From the NCBI RefSeq assembly GCF_030936135.1, contig NC_082619.1:5149208-5213207 (forward strand): DNA of 64,000 nucleotides, read 5' to 3'. Made by a program: the position numbers and the translations under genes. Origin of the DNA: Gavia stellata (lineage: Eukaryota; Chordata; Aves; Gaviiformes; Gaviidae). The notes below the pieces were generated by a model. The model ran no database searches and was not told the DNA's origin. It saw only the letters and a program-made list of their open reading frames with translations. Every line of letters begins with the position of its first letter. Position 1 is the stretch's first letter. Shown here piece after piece: positions 1 through 13,029 of this stretch.

Positions 1-99
1 AGCCGGCCCTTCGCATCCAGGTCCCAGGGTTTGCAGGTGGGTCCTGCTGCTGCGCCGGGGCCAGGTCGCAGAGGGGGTTAGGCAATATCTGACAGCAAG

Positions 100-113
100 G
101 GGAAACTGAGGCA
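100..113 (+). repeat. Dispersed 14-mer GGGAAACTGAGGCA, copy 1
   Basis: Exact copy of a motif that recurs at 1302-1315, 1671-1684 (minus), 4045-4058 (minus), 4993-5006 and 20768-20781 (minus), with near copies at 1368-1381, 14926-14940, 27485-27499 and 46231-46241. The word resembles the conserved core of MIR/CORE-SINE elements as I remember it. It may mark heavily decayed SINE relics. Confidence 0.6.
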
Positions 114-1301
114 CATCCCGGTGTGTGTGCTGGGCATGCATGGGGAAGAAGCGCGGGTTGCACCCCAGCACAGCTCGCCTGTAGGTGCCTGCCTGAGGAG
201 CAGGACCTTGAGGTAACTGCCCAGGTCTGCTCTTAGCGTGAGTTGGTCGCAGTCTCACATCAGCCACGCGGGAGGAGAGTCCGTTTCGCAGCAGCCCCCA
301 GCCACAAAGGTGCCTTCCCCCAGCAGCTCCTCTTGGCTGTATCTGCCGGGAACCAGCTTGTCCCTGGCACGCTGCTGCCTGGCTGCTGCCTCATCAGCGC
401 ATTAATAAACCATCTCTAACCGGCCTTCCTCACCGCTGCCAACTTCTTTTTTCATGCCAGAGCGCCAGCACTGCCCCAGCTGGGAAGGGAGCACAGAGGT
501 ACCTCCGGCATCACCTCTTCCATGAGCCGGTAAGGCCAAGGGAGAGGCGAGAAGCTGCCTGGAGCTCAGGGAGTCTGTTAGCAGGAGCAGCAGCCCTGAG
601 AAAGCAGGCACAGATTCAATTCACTCGGCAGCGTGGGCTGGATCCTGCTGCTGGATCCTCCAGCGTGGATCCTGAGCGCTTGCAGTGTCCGTGGAGGTGG
701 TGCTGCAGGGGCTGCGCTGCACCCAGCACCGGCTATTTCGGGCAGGTGACGGCACCCCGCTCCTCGTCCCCGCTCTGCTCCACGTGCCCTGGCTGCTCGG
801 TGGCATCGTCCCTAACCGGTGGGTGGCTGGGGACCCGCGTGGTCCCGAGGAATGGGCTGGGGGTGCGATGCAGATGGCTGAAAATCTGCGAGAGATTGGG
901 AGGTGTCTCCGAGACTCTGGGCGAGGGCTCGGTGGAGCACCCCAAGGGCAGAGCAGGGCGAACGGCCGTCCAGCGGCGTGTGCGCCTGAGCACGGTGGGC
1001 ACGGCTGGCGCTGCCTTTCCCTGCCTGCCGGGGTGGCCCCGGTGGGTTCCCTTTCTCCATATGGCCGTGGATGCATTTTAAACCCTTGGATGGGTAATAA
1101 ATAGAATCAGGCCCGCTGCCTTTTGTTTTGATTGATTCCATTTGTTCTGCATAAGCAGCTCCTTCCCCTTGCCAAGGCTCTGTTCCTGGGGAAGTAAGAT
1201 GCTGTGAGCTGGAGGGGCTCAGCCGTGCCGTGCTGGGGAGGGTCCCTGGTGCTCCCAGCACTGCTGGGGCTGAGGCGGCCCAAGGCTGAACTCTGACACA
1301 A

Positions 1302-1381
1302 GGGAAACTGAGGCACCCAACAGTGCCAGGTCTGCCTCTGCAGCGGGTGGCTGCCCTTGGACAAAAAGGGAAACTGAGGCT
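1302..1381 (+). repeat. Two closely spaced copies of the dispersed 14-mer
   Basis: An exact GGGAAACTGAGGCA at 1302-1315 is followed by a 13/14 match at 1368-1381 in the same orientation. A third, inverted exact copy lies at 1671-1684. The flanks of the copies do not align obviously with one another. Confidence 0.55.
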
Positions 1382-1670
1382 GCGAAGCATGGTGTGCCAT
1401 GCCTGGGGATGTGCGGCGAGGCTGGGGTGGCTCTCAGCTGCAGAAGCTGCCTTCTTCTGGCACTGTGTGCAGCGTGAAGCTGCCAAGGTGCTGGGCCAGC
1501 AACAGGTGATCCAGTGGTGTTGGCCACCCCGCGGTGACCGGCACTGCTCTGCGGGGAAAGAGGACTTTATAGATGAGCTTGGGATGAAGATGAACATAGG
1601 AGCCGGCACTCCTGGCTTCCCGCTCCAGCTCTGTCGCAAACAGCAGCCTCAGGCAAGTCTGGTGTTTCCC

Positions 1671-1684
1671 TGCCTCAGTTTCCC
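1671..1684 (-). repeat. Dispersed 14-mer, inverted exact copy
   Basis: Reads TGCCTCAGTTTCCC on the + strand, the exact reverse complement of the motif at 100-113. Confidence 0.6.
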
Positions 1685-4044
1685 CAGGCAGGAGAAGCTG
1701 TTTACCTGCTGGGAGCTGGGGAACCCGCAGGTTTGGCAGCAGGAGGAGCCCTGTGGATGAAAAGCACCGCTCAAAGCCAGGGCGGCCGGTCCGTGGGCTC
1801 CCTGCGGGGCGGCACAGCAGTGAGAACCCGAGCGGTGGGCGATGGGTGGGGGGCCCAGAGGCATCATCCCGATGGTGCGCCAAATGCAGCCCCGCTTCCC
1901 TCTCACCTCCTCGCCTGTGGACCCCCAGCCCTGGCAGGAGGAGGGATGGATGTACCCGGGGCAGAGGGGGGGGCTAAAATTATGCCCCTGCCCCGGTGCT
2001 GCCGTGCCCCCCGGGTGAGTCAGAGCGGCCGGGGGTGTGTGTGCCCGCACCCCAGCTGCGGTGCTGCGTAAGGGGGAGCGGGTGTAGGCCCGAAGGACGC
2101 AGCTGCCTCCCCGCCACGTCCGCTCGCCGCTCCTCTCCTCCTTCTGATCTGCCTCATTATCTCCTGAGTCATCGCTCCCACCTCCGCCACAGCCACAGCC
2201 GCCCGCAGCCCGCACCGCACCGCACAGGGGCTGCTACCCAGCTGGGGCTGGGGGCTGCCGAAAAGGCGTGGGAAGCCGGTGGGCTCCTGTGTGCGACCCC
2301 TTGGTCTCCAAAGGTGACCCGGTGATTCGGGGCGGGGGGCAGGACGGGCGAGCAACGCTGCGGAGCATCCTCCCAACATGTGCCACTGGACACCCAGATG
2401 GACATACTGGATTGCGGCTGCTCCTGCCCGGCAGCGAGAGGTCCCTGGGCAGGGGAAACTGCGGTGCTTGTCTTGCAGTGATGCTCTTGGGCTGGGAATC
2501 AGGCTTCAGCGTGCCAGGCAAGGCTGCAAGCTGCTTTCCAAGCCCTGCATGGGGCAGGAGCCGGGGATAGAGCTGGTCTGCTTGCTGCGAATGAGCTGCT
2601 CCCTGAATAGGTCAGGATCCGGCTGCTGGCATTGCTAAACACACGTTGGTGTGGTGCAGAGCCTGGGTTTGGTGTGTGCAGGCTGCGGCGGGTCCGGGGC
2701 ACCGCTGTCCCCCCCCGGGGAGCCTGGGGGATGCTGCAGAGGTTTCCCCTCTGAAGGTGCCTGGGTAAACCAGTGCCAGGGCTGGCTCCCATTTTGCTGC
2801 TGGGACGGGAAACTCTGAGCTGGGTGGAAACCCGAGGTGCTTGCCTCTCACCCTGCCCCTTGGCAGCCTCTTCCCAGCACTAATCCCTCTTGCCGCTGAC
2901 AATTTGTGCCTCATTAATTCTAATTTGAGCTTGCCTGGTTTTCTCTCCCAGCCATTGCTCCTTGCGCTGCCGTTCCCCGGCAGACTGAAGCGCCCGCAGC
3001 GGGCAGCGCTGCTCCCGGGGGTATCGCAGCCCCCACGTCTCCGCTCGGCTGCGTGGGTGCAGCAGTTTAAGCCTCTTGTCAGAAGGTGTTTTGTCCCGGC
3101 TCTTGAAATGTCGCTGTGGCTCTTCGCCGGCTCGGCGTGACGGACGGCAGGACAAGCTGCGGTAGCTCAGAGCCAGGGTCCATCTCACCGACCGTTTCGG
3201 AAGCTCCCTGGCCATGGGTTAACTTGTCCATCACCCGTTTATTTCTGCATCTCTGGGCCTGGGCTCTTCCCCCATCCCTCTCTGCTTTGTGCTTTACCTC
3301 CCTGGCTAATAACTAGGTCAGGAGTCCTGGAGATCGGAGAGCAGCAGCCGGGTGGGCGGTCATCTCCCATCTGCTTTCACTCTTTTCTCCTTTTCCTCCT
3401 GCCTTTTTGGCTGGAGGGGCAGGGAGACCCTCCAGCACCCTCCTCTTCCTCCGGGCTGCGGAGGGGCAGGAGCCGCCGTGTCCACGGGATGGTCAGGACC
3501 TGCTTTCTGCACAGGGAGGTATTTTCACGCAGTAAATGGATTATGGCCCTACCAGATGGGGCTGTTGGCGCAGGAAGGCCATAGCTGCAGTGAGTGGTTG
3601 AGCCTGTCCTGGCGTGAGCATCCCTTGGGTGCAGCCCTCCCCAACCCCAGCACTGATGGGGACCCGGCAGGACACCGCTGGGTGTGCAAAGATGATGGTG
3701 GCAGTGGCTTGCGAAGGGCATCGCAGGCGGGAGGATGCTGCGAACGAACTGCCGGGAGCTGCGTGAGGGACGCTGAATGGGCGTGAAGGTAGCAAGCGGC
3801 TGAGCGACAGCTACAAGAGCACCCGAGGGTCAGCCACACGCTGCTGGAGAGCCTGGAAACCAAAGGCTTGGAGGATGCTTATGTTCGCAGGCTCGGAGGA
3901 GAAATGCTGCTCTCGGGAAGAAGGTCTTGGATGGAGACGCAAAGGCCACCTGCTTGCAATGCCCCGCTCCAGCGAGGACTCTGGGTGACATTGAAAAAGC
4001 TCTGGGTGAAGCAGCCACGTTCCTTGAAGCACTTGGCCCCCCAA

Positions 4045-4058
4045 TGCCTCAGTTTCCC
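4045..4058 (-). repeat. Dispersed 14-mer, inverted exact copy
   Basis: Reads TGCCTCAGTTTCCC on the + strand, followed by a C-rich run. Confidence 0.6.
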
Positions 4059-4992
4059 CCCCAAGGGGAGAGGTGCATCCCCCAGGCAGTGAGAGACACG
4101 GGGCTCTGCTGGGACCTGGGGGTCCCGCAGCAGCATCTGGTCGTGCTGGCAACCGCTGGGAAAGCGTTAGCATCCCGCCGGGGAGCACGGGTGCCTCCGA
4201 ACAGGCTTCCCCTTGTGCGGGGAGGACGGCCGGCAGCTCTGACCCTCCGCTGGGGAGCGGGGAACAAGGGCGGCTGTGTGCGCCCATTGCGCTCGCTGGC
4301 CCGCCGCCCCGACATGCATTCCTGCAGCGGGCAGGGCTTTCCGGGCTGCCGGCGCTGGGATGCAAGGGGGGATGTGCCGGCTACTGTGGGGACCTTGTTG
4401 TAGGCTTGGTTTTTGGGGTTTCTTTTGTGCTTTTTCTCCTTTTTTTCTTTTATTAGCAGCCTTTGGGTGTCTTTTTGAGCAATTAATCTGGGTCATGACA
4501 TTCGCCGAGTAGATCGGAGAGCCCAGGGCTCATTAGCACCCGGCCGAACGTCGCTGGAGAGATGCTCTCGGCAGCTCCGCGCCTCTGCCTGCTTGTTATT
4601 CCAGGCGAGTCGGGGGCTGCGGCAGCGGGAGAGTCCCCTCGGCGGAGATCCCCACTGCACTGCTGTGGGCAGTGGGAGCAACGCGGGGTGGCCGGGGTCC
4701 CCCTCCTGCCGCGGCGGTGGCCGGAGCAGCCAGCGATGCTGTGTTGGCACTGGGGTACCCGGTAATTAGCCAGCAGCGCTGTGCTGCAGGACTCAAGGAC
4801 TTTTGAGGGTCTCAGCCTCCCTGCTTCAGCTTCGGCTCGACTTTATTCCCTTTCTCATCAGCTGCTCGAGTCCTCAGCAGTGACCTGCAGCTGCTGCCGT
4901 GCCGGCACCAGGAACGGTGTTCGGTCCATGCGGCTGGGGCCCTGCCAGCCATTTGCACGAGCTGGTGCTGCTCCCCTCCCCTCTCCTGACTG

Positions 4993-5006
4993 GGGAAACT
5001 GAGGCA
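4993..5006 (+). repeat. Dispersed 14-mer, exact copy
   Basis: Exact GGGAAACTGAGGCA. A related but shorter match (GGGGAAACTG) follows at about 5,060. Confidence 0.6.
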
Positions 5007-8000
5007 GGAGACCTCTCCTGGCCCCAATCCAGCCATCCTGCCCTGCCCCGGCCAGCAAGGGGGGAAACTGTCTCTCCCTGGGCAAAGCCACCCCAGCTGC
5101 CGTAGGGAATTGGTCTATGCTTCCCCAGCCTGGAGTCGCGTTCATCTCGTGGACATTTCTTCTGCAGGTTTGGCCGGCTTTTGCTTTTGGCTTCCACAAC
5201 GCCCCATGGCCATGAGCTGCACCTGAGCTTCTTATCCTGTCCGCTCCGGGCTGCACTCCCGCTTCTCTGCTGCAAGCCCTGGATTCAAAACCTTCCAGGG
5301 TTTTCGCACTGAGCCTCGAGCCATCGCCCCCTCCTGCCGCCGTCCTCCCCACGTGGCTCGGGCCTCTTCGCAGGGACGGGGACCGGGGACGGCGAGGAAC
5401 CTCCCGTGCCTGGCTGGCTGCGGCGCAGCATATGTGCTGGGATCTGCTCCCTGCCTGCTGTTTATCCGCTTCCTTCGAGTTAACTTATGTTTCCATCGCT
5501 GCCCATCTGTCTCCTTCTCTTCCTCTCTTTCTTCCCCTCCTCGCGCGTTGGCAGGCACGGGCGGAGCGCGGGGTCCCCGTCCCCGGCAGCTCCAGGTGAC
5601 CCCCAGGGGTGGCAGGTCCTTTGCCTCCCTCCGCCGCTCCCGCATGGCTGCATGCTTGCCAGGGCACTTTTTGCGGGGATCCTGGTTTGGATGCACCTGA
5701 AGCTGAGATGCATTGAGCTCAGGCAGTTCCCTCTATCCACCATTAACTCCGGTAGCAAATTTTGGCTGGAGGATCCGCCGTCTCCCATTAAACCTGAAGC
5801 CGCTGGAGCTGCGTTGGTGCCGGCAGCCCCCTCGCAGCCTTCGATTCCCCTCCATTCCTTCCTCTTCCTTGGCTCCCTCCGCTCCCCGGGCTCAGCGACG
5901 CTCCCATCCATTCCTTTTTGCTCTTCAGCCGCCTGTGCCTTCCCGGCGGCGCGGGAGGGAAGCTCAGCCCCGCTCCCCATCAGCGCAGTGCTCCCACCCG
6001 GAGCCCAGCTATTAGGGATACCCGGGCTTCTTCGGGAAACACAAAGGCATTGAGTGCCGGAGCCAACGTGCACCTGCTTTTCTTGCTGCTTCAGAAAGCC
6101 CTTGTGGCTGCTGCCTCCCACTTCTCCAGCTTTTATTTATAGTCTGTCTTGCTCGCACTGGGTGTTTTTCTTTCTTTTCCTTTCCCCGGCGCAGCTGAGC
6201 TGCTGAACTCCTAACACCGCAGAGAAACTTCTCCCTCGGCTCGGCTGCGCACGGCCATGGCAAAGGGAGTGGAAGAGAAATCGGATCCCCGCAGGAGCAG
6301 CTCAGAGCCTCGTCGCCACGCTCTTCGTTAGCGCTGATCACCTCCCGTGGGCGGCCGGAACGGGGTTGTGCATCAGGTTGCTGCTCGTGACCGTGACCCA
6401 CATTCAGGACCTCGTTAAGTGCTGTCGGTGCGAGGGGCATCGGTCCTCGCTGCGGTGCTGGGGTCTTGGGGACCCTGCAAGGACAGACCCAGGCCCTGAG
6501 GAGGGATGTCCCTCCAGCTGGCCATGCTGCTTGTCACATCAGTTTGGTGGCACTAGTCACTTGCCTGCTGGGAACCTGCCTGAGACCCAGCAAACTCGTG
6601 CCGCTGATGGCCCTTCAGGGAGATGACAGGCAGCGATGGGGTAGGCGTTTGTCTCTTTGCCAGCGCTCCTGAGACCTGTCCCCTCACCGGGGCACTGCAG
6701 GATGTCCCCACGCCCAGGGCCACCATCTGATGGGCAGAGGAGGAGCGTGAAGACCTCAGCCAGGGGACACGGGCATCACCCGCCCCGGCTGGCAGCGGTC
6801 TCAGTGCCGTGGGAAGCTCCGGGGCTGGCTGGACCCTGGTGCACCAGCCAGTGCTGTCCCATGTGGGACACTGCCAGCCTGTGACATCCCACAGGGAAGC
6901 CACCAAGGGCTGCAGGGAGGCACCGAAAGCTCTGTTCCCTTGTGCAAAATCCTGGTGCTCACCACGGCCACCCTCTCTTCTCCTCCCGGGAGAAGGTGGC
7001 GAGGGGACACGGCAGGGGGAAGGGAGGGAGAGGGGGCCGCGGACCGAAATAACAGCCAAAAATAAAAAAAAAAAATCAAATCACAAGGCGAGAGGCTTGC
7101 CATCTGCCGTGTGGGTGCCGGAGCAGGAGCCGCCCGCCAGCCCCACGCTGCCACCGCAGCCTGGGTACCACCGGCGCCAAATGACTCAGCAGCGGGGAGG
7201 GATGCTCTGGGATCCCTGGGTGCTTGGCCCCGTGCACCCCGAGACATGCCCCGGGAAGCACAGCCGGGGGAGAAACACCCCCCCGGGGGCAGCTGCAGGC
7301 AGGACCTGTGGGGAACCCGTCACGGCTGGGGTCAAACCCTTCACACCTCCGGCTTTTCCTCGGGAAGGAGGAAAAACCAGGTAGAAGAGACTTTTCTTTT
7401 TCCACAGGAGCCACGTTTCCATGGCACCCAGTGGGGAGGTGCTTCTCCACGGACCTGCCGCTTCGTGGGGTCCAGCAGCGTGGCAAGGGGAGCCCGGGGT
7501 GCCCCTCCACCATGGGCACGCCAACCCCGGGCACCTGCAGCCGCACAAAGCCCACTCAGAGGATGCTGCCCAGATGTCACCCAGATGTCCCCAGATGGGC
7601 ACGGCTTGCTGCGGGCGTGAAACCGCCGTGTGTCACCCCTGAGGTGTCGCCTCCGGGACGCCGCCCCGGGTCCCACGCGGGGCAGGGGGCTGAGGCGGCC
7701 GCGGGGCCGTGCCGGGATCTCTGTGTCCCCAGCTAACGCCGTGCCGGCGAGGGAGACAAAAGCGCGATTACTCACTGCCGGGGAGGAGCGGCTCAGAACA
7801 TTACTCAGCCCCGCCAGCAAACGGGTCTATTCTTCGCGCATCAACCTGGGGGACCGGGGAGGAGGAGGAGGGCAGGGGGACGGGGGGGCTCATTTTTCCC
7901 ATTGAGTGGTGACAGCCCACGTCCCCTCTCTGTCCCCCTCCTCCTCCCCCCTGCGTCACTGCCACCCTGGGGGGACACCGGCTGGGGGGGATGCTGGGGC

Positions 8001-10216
8001 AGGGGGCTGTGCCAGTGCTGGGGGTGATGCTAGTGCCTCCGGTTCTCCCCATGCCACTTCGCTGGGGCTAACTGGAGTTGATTAATCCAGGGGGAAGATG
8101 CAGGAGGGCCAGTGGGGAGGCTCACGTGGCCGTGGGTCGTGGCCCCCTACTCCGCAGCACTCTCCCCAGGGGATGGCAGATGGTGTCGCGGGGGGGACAG
8201 CGAGTACCAGGCCCCAGCTTTCACCCCTGCCAGCTCCCAGGGCTGCCGGCATGTGCTTTCCCGGCAAGCCCGAGCCAGCAAGGAGGGATTTCAGTGATGC
8301 TGACAGTCTGCGGGGCCGCGGCTGGGCACTGCTGCCCATGGGCACCCTGCTCTGGGGATGGGCATGCAGCCTCCCCTCCCCTGCCCCAGCTATCTCCAGG
8401 TGGGTCCCCAAGGGACGTCCCCAAACCCCCTCCCCGCAATGTGCCCAAGCCTGCGTGGCAGCGGTTAGAGCACGACTGGAGCTGTGGGTTTTGTTGGGCG
8501 TCCAATGGACACGGGCACGCCACCGTGCCGGAGCCGGCATCATGCCGGTGCGGGATTTTCCAGTGGGCCGGGTGCATGCGTCCCCCCCCGAGGTCTGCTC
8601 CTGGCTTAGAGGTCTTTTAAGGAGCTCTTGGTGAGGCTGATGCTGGGGTGGATGGAGGCACTAATGGAAGGGAGCTGGAGAAGGGGGGCAGAGGAGAGGG
8701 ATGAGCTGCCGGCGGATTTGCAGCCACGGACCCTGCTTCTTAATGGAGCAAAATAATCAATGTGGGTTCAAGTGGGGAAGGGGGTTTTAAGTGGGGGAGC
8801 ATCTTGCTGCCCCTTTTTGGGAGCACGGGGGGTCCCATGGATGAGGGGGACAGCGTTCCCAAGGGGATGCCCGCCAGCAGGAGGGGGGATGCAGGCTGAG
8901 GACGGATGCAGGAGCAACAACAGCCCTGACGGGGAGCACCTGGAACCTCCCCAACCCCGCGGGGGCCGCAGATGCAGAACATGAAGCTTTAAATAGGGGA
9001 GCAGGGCCCCTCCCAGCCCCTCTGCTGCTCTGTCCCGACTCCTGCCCGGCTCGGTGACCCTGCGGCTCTCCTGGGCAGGTACTGGCAACACGGCCGGGCT
9101 GCGTGATGGGGGATGCGCTCGCTGCGTTTGTGGGGTGCTGGCTGCAAGGGGGTAGGGAGAGTTGGCAGAGCGGGTCCTTCTCCCAGCAGCACCCGACTTT
9201 CCGTGGTGTCTGAGGTGGCGTGAAGTGGTTTGCGTGGGGGGTCTGCCTTGAGCTCCAGGGCATGTGGCCTGGGGTGCTCTGGGCACAGAGGGGGTGCTCA
9301 GGTCTGTTAGGGGAGTCCTGGTTGTTCATGGCATTGGTTATGGGCAGAAAAACATGCTTGTGTTGCTCAGCATGCTACATGAAGGGTAATTTTGGGCTTG
9401 ACTAGACCTTCTCTGGGCTGGTTTGCCATTGCAGCTCCCGCTAGCGCCTGTCCGCAGGGTACCTGCGGTGCCCTTGCAGCCGTTCCTCTCCACGTGGCTT
9501 TGCAGGCGCTAACGAACGTGCCTTTGCTGTGCTCCCCGCTCCTGGGGAGGGAAACCTCGTTATCCAGAGAGACGCGGTGACATGTTCCCAGATGCCCCAT
9601 GGCAGAGCCAGGCACTAGGTCTGGACGCCTGGCTGCAGCGCCCTGGGTTACAGCAGTGGCTGGAGAGATGGTTTTGCTGAGAAGCAAGCGGTGAATTTGG
9701 GTGACCTGGGTCCCAGCACCCTGCCGCAGCACCGAGGCGGGGTCCTTACTGGCTGCCCTTGGTGCATCCCTAATGTTGGTCCTGTCAATGCAGCCGCAAG
9801 CCCCTACGAAGCAATTAAAACTGCAGCTACCCATAAAAATTCAGCGTGCCGTGCAATGCTGCTCTCTCGCTGATGAACTTGTCCCCGCCTGGCCCGGGTG
9901 GGGGGACCCCATCCATTTTTGGAGCCCATCCGAGGGGACGGCTGGGTACCTCTGCAGCCGGTTGCCCCAGCAACTGTCACTCTCGCTCAGCATCCATCAC
10001 GCCAAACATTTTGGAGCCATTATCATGCCTTCGGTACAGCAAGGCTGCGGTGATAGAGCGCTGCTGGGGGATAAGTGTCACCCACGTCACCTTGCTATTT
10101 ATCTCGCAGCAGTCATAAATATCTGCTGGCATCTGCATGTCCCACTGCTCTAATCCCCTCACGGTGCTGCTCGTGTGAAGAGTTACCCGAGCAGAGACCC
10201 GCGTCCGTAGGAGATT

Positions 10217-10320
10217 TGGCAGAAAACCAATTAGGATTTTTCGAAGCGAAGTGCTGTTAATTGCCTCTATCCTTGCAAATTAATAAAGCATCGATGCTAT
10301 TGTTTAACTCTGCATGTGTG
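10217..10320. promoter_or_regulatory. AT-rich island with POU/SOX-like motifs
   Basis: An AT-rich block within GC-rich surroundings. It holds an octamer-like TTGCAAAT (10273-10280), a perfect 12-base palindrome AGCATCGATGCT (10287-10298) and a SOX-type CTATTGTT (10297-10304) within 32 bases. This density suggests an enhancer, but that is an inference without conservation data. Confidence 0.3.
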
Positions 10321-13029
10321 GCTTCAGGTGGAGCCTAAGAATGTTTTGGGGGGCCTGAGCGATGAGCAGGGGGTTGGGACGGGTTATGGGGGTGATGGGG
10401 AGGGGGCTGTGGTACCCCAGCATGAAATGGGGGTCACGGAGCAAAGAGCATGGGCTGTCCCCCGAGCCGATCTGCAAGCCTGGGGTGTCTGCAGGGTGCA
10501 GGGGGGCTTCCCCAAGGGGTTTCTGGTGGGTCACAGCTGTGCCCCACGGCGGGCTGTAGCCCCCCTGCTCCTCCTGAGCTTGGCTGCTCAGCTTGCGGCA
10601 AGCTTTGGAGGATTTGAATTATTTTCTTCTTTGAGCTCTGCCAAACAGGGTTGAAATGACGCGTGCTCTGCCTCGGCTCCTTACTCCCGCTCCCACCCAG
10701 CAGCCTCGAGGTGCGATTGCCATCGCCCGGGAAGGAGCCCCGGAGCGCTGCGCCGTGTCCCGCACCATCCCCAAGGATGGCTCATGGGTGCCCGGCTGCT
10801 CTGCCTGCTCCTTGGCCAGCATCCCTAGTGGGATCAGCAAGTGGGCTGAAAACTGTCCTGACGTTTTCCCCTCTTTAGGACATTGTGCTTTACTGCCTTT
10901 ATTCTGCTTTCCCTGTCCCCTAACATCTAACCTGGGTCATGGTGGGGGATTCCTGTTCCATTCCTCAGTCTGCACTGCTCCTGATCCAGCGCTTTGCATC
11001 TATTGAGGACTTAAAATTAAGTGCAAAAATATATTGTTAAAATAGACTTGACTTTTTTGGTGCTGCCTAAAAATAAGCAGGCTCTGAGGGTTGGAGCAGC
11101 AGGTGTCTGGGGCTGGGCTGATTTATCCCAGGGGGGTCTCAGTCCTCCTTAATTAAGTTGTAAGGCCTTCTCTTGTGTTTTTACAAAAAAACACGTGGTT
11201 TTGGCTCGCAGCATCCCTCCCGAAGGGAAGCCCAGCGTGGCGCACTGTGGAAGACACCCGCTCAGCTTTGAGGTTTGTCCTCATCCAAGATTTTGCAGGG
11301 GATGCCTGGAAAAAGCGTGAATCAGCCATTCTCTGAGCACAAAGCGGAGCGAGCTCCCGGCGTCCCCCCCGGGGGTTGGCTGGGGTGGTTCCCTGCTTGT
11401 CGCAGGCAGCTTTTCCGTGGGGGGCTAATTTTTCGTAGCCCCTCAGGCAACCAGCCGGGAGTCTCGCGCTCCTCCAGTTGCCGTGCCCGTGCAGGTAATT
11501 TGGGAGCAGCTTCTCGTGCCCTGTCTCATTGCGCAGAGGATAAAACGCAGGTAACGCACATGGAATTTTAGGGGGGGGAAGCGTGTAGGGCAATGCCGCT
11601 GCAGGGAGGGGATTGCTCTGCCTTCCCCCGGTCCCAAAGGATGCTCAGTTCTGGAGGGGGTTTCCCAGCTGACCAAGGATTTGGGGGTCGTTTCCCTGCC
11701 ATGGCTTGCTCTCTGGTGGGACTGGCCTCAAGGATCGGGAAGGCGCTGGTGGGTCCCCACGGGTGTTTTCCTGCCTTGGCTTTAGGCTGCAGGGATGCTC
11801 CGGCTGTGCCTGGTGCCGCGTCCCCCCAGTCCGCCTCTGGCTTTGCAGCACTGACCGTGAGACGTTTGTATATTCAAGTGCCTTTGCAACCCTGCAAGGG
11901 TTCAAGGAGCTGGGGCTGTACATTTGTTTCCATTAAAAAAAAATAAATTAAATCATCTGCTGTGATTCTTTCTTCCTTTTTTGCTGACGAGGAGTCAGGC
12001 CCAGGTGGCGAGAGGGAAATGCAAATGCTGGTGGAGGACAGAGCACATGGGGACAGGGAGATCAGCCGAGGGTTTCCGTCCTCCGAACCGCGGCACGGGC
12101 AGCACCCGTCCGCCTCGGCGAGGCCGTGGCACGTTGAGCTTGGTGCAGTGGGCACAGCAGGAGCGGGCAGGGCCGGGGGACGGAGAGGTGCCCCTGCAGA
12201 GGCTCTGCTGTCTGCACAAAGCCTTGTGCAAGGCCACCGTGTCCTTGTCAACCGGGGGTGACGCAGGTACCTGCGGCGACTGCTCCCGGCTGTTTTCCCT
12301 GTGGCTCGGAGCTCCCGCTCGCCTTCCCCACCGCCCTGCAGCGACACTGGGAGCCGCGGCCGCCGTGCAAGCCATGGCGCGGTGACCAGAGCGCCGGCGG
12401 AGCTGCAGCACAGCAGGGAAACGGCATTTATTTGCTGCGACAGCTTTGCAACAGATTCTTTGGCGGAGCCGACTGCAAACTGCAATCCTAAACTGTCGGA
12501 CGGCTCCTTTTTCCAGCCTGGGAGTGTGAGAAACAAATTTGTTTGGGTTATAAAAACATATTAAAAAGCAACACATTTTGTTTTGCAATATACATAGTTC
12601 TTCATGCCAATTTTTTTTTTTAATGAGTGCCATTCTAATCCCTTCCAGACAAAGACGTTTCTTAATAACTTTTTGTGGAGGTAATTGCTGGGGAGACGTT
12701 TTGAAGTGCTAGGCAGGGAGCTGCCAGTCACACAGCTGCCGGTGACGGCTGTGCATCACTTGGGTATGGGGGGAGGAAGGCTGAAAAGCCCTTGGGTGTC
12801 TCTAGCCCCCTAAAGCATCCAGCCCTGGGGACCTGGTGCCCGGAGAGGTGAAGCCTGACACTGGCAGTCCAGGATCTGGGATGTCTGGAACAACATGGGA
12901 AAGGGGCTTTTTGCTCATCAGATGTGCCCAGACGGTTGACAGCTTGATGCGCGTGTCTTGATGTCTAGAATTCTCTAGTATTTTACTGACTGTTGCTTAG
13001 CACTGTCCAGCTTTGAGGAGCATCTTTCA

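Larger units (their letters stand above)
1..13029. other. Intergenic region upstream of IGSF9B, no gene recognised
   Basis: I find no convincing coding exon on either strand. The open frames are short, GC-rich and show no familiar protein motif. The stretch contains several copies of a 14-base dispersed motif (see repeat entries), a poly-A rich patch near 7,052-7,080, isolated AP-1-like sites, and an AT-rich island at about 10,000-10,320 that may be a regulatory element. In mammals JAM3 lies upstream of IGSF9B in divergent orientation; no JAM3 exon is recognisable here. Confidence 0.6.
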
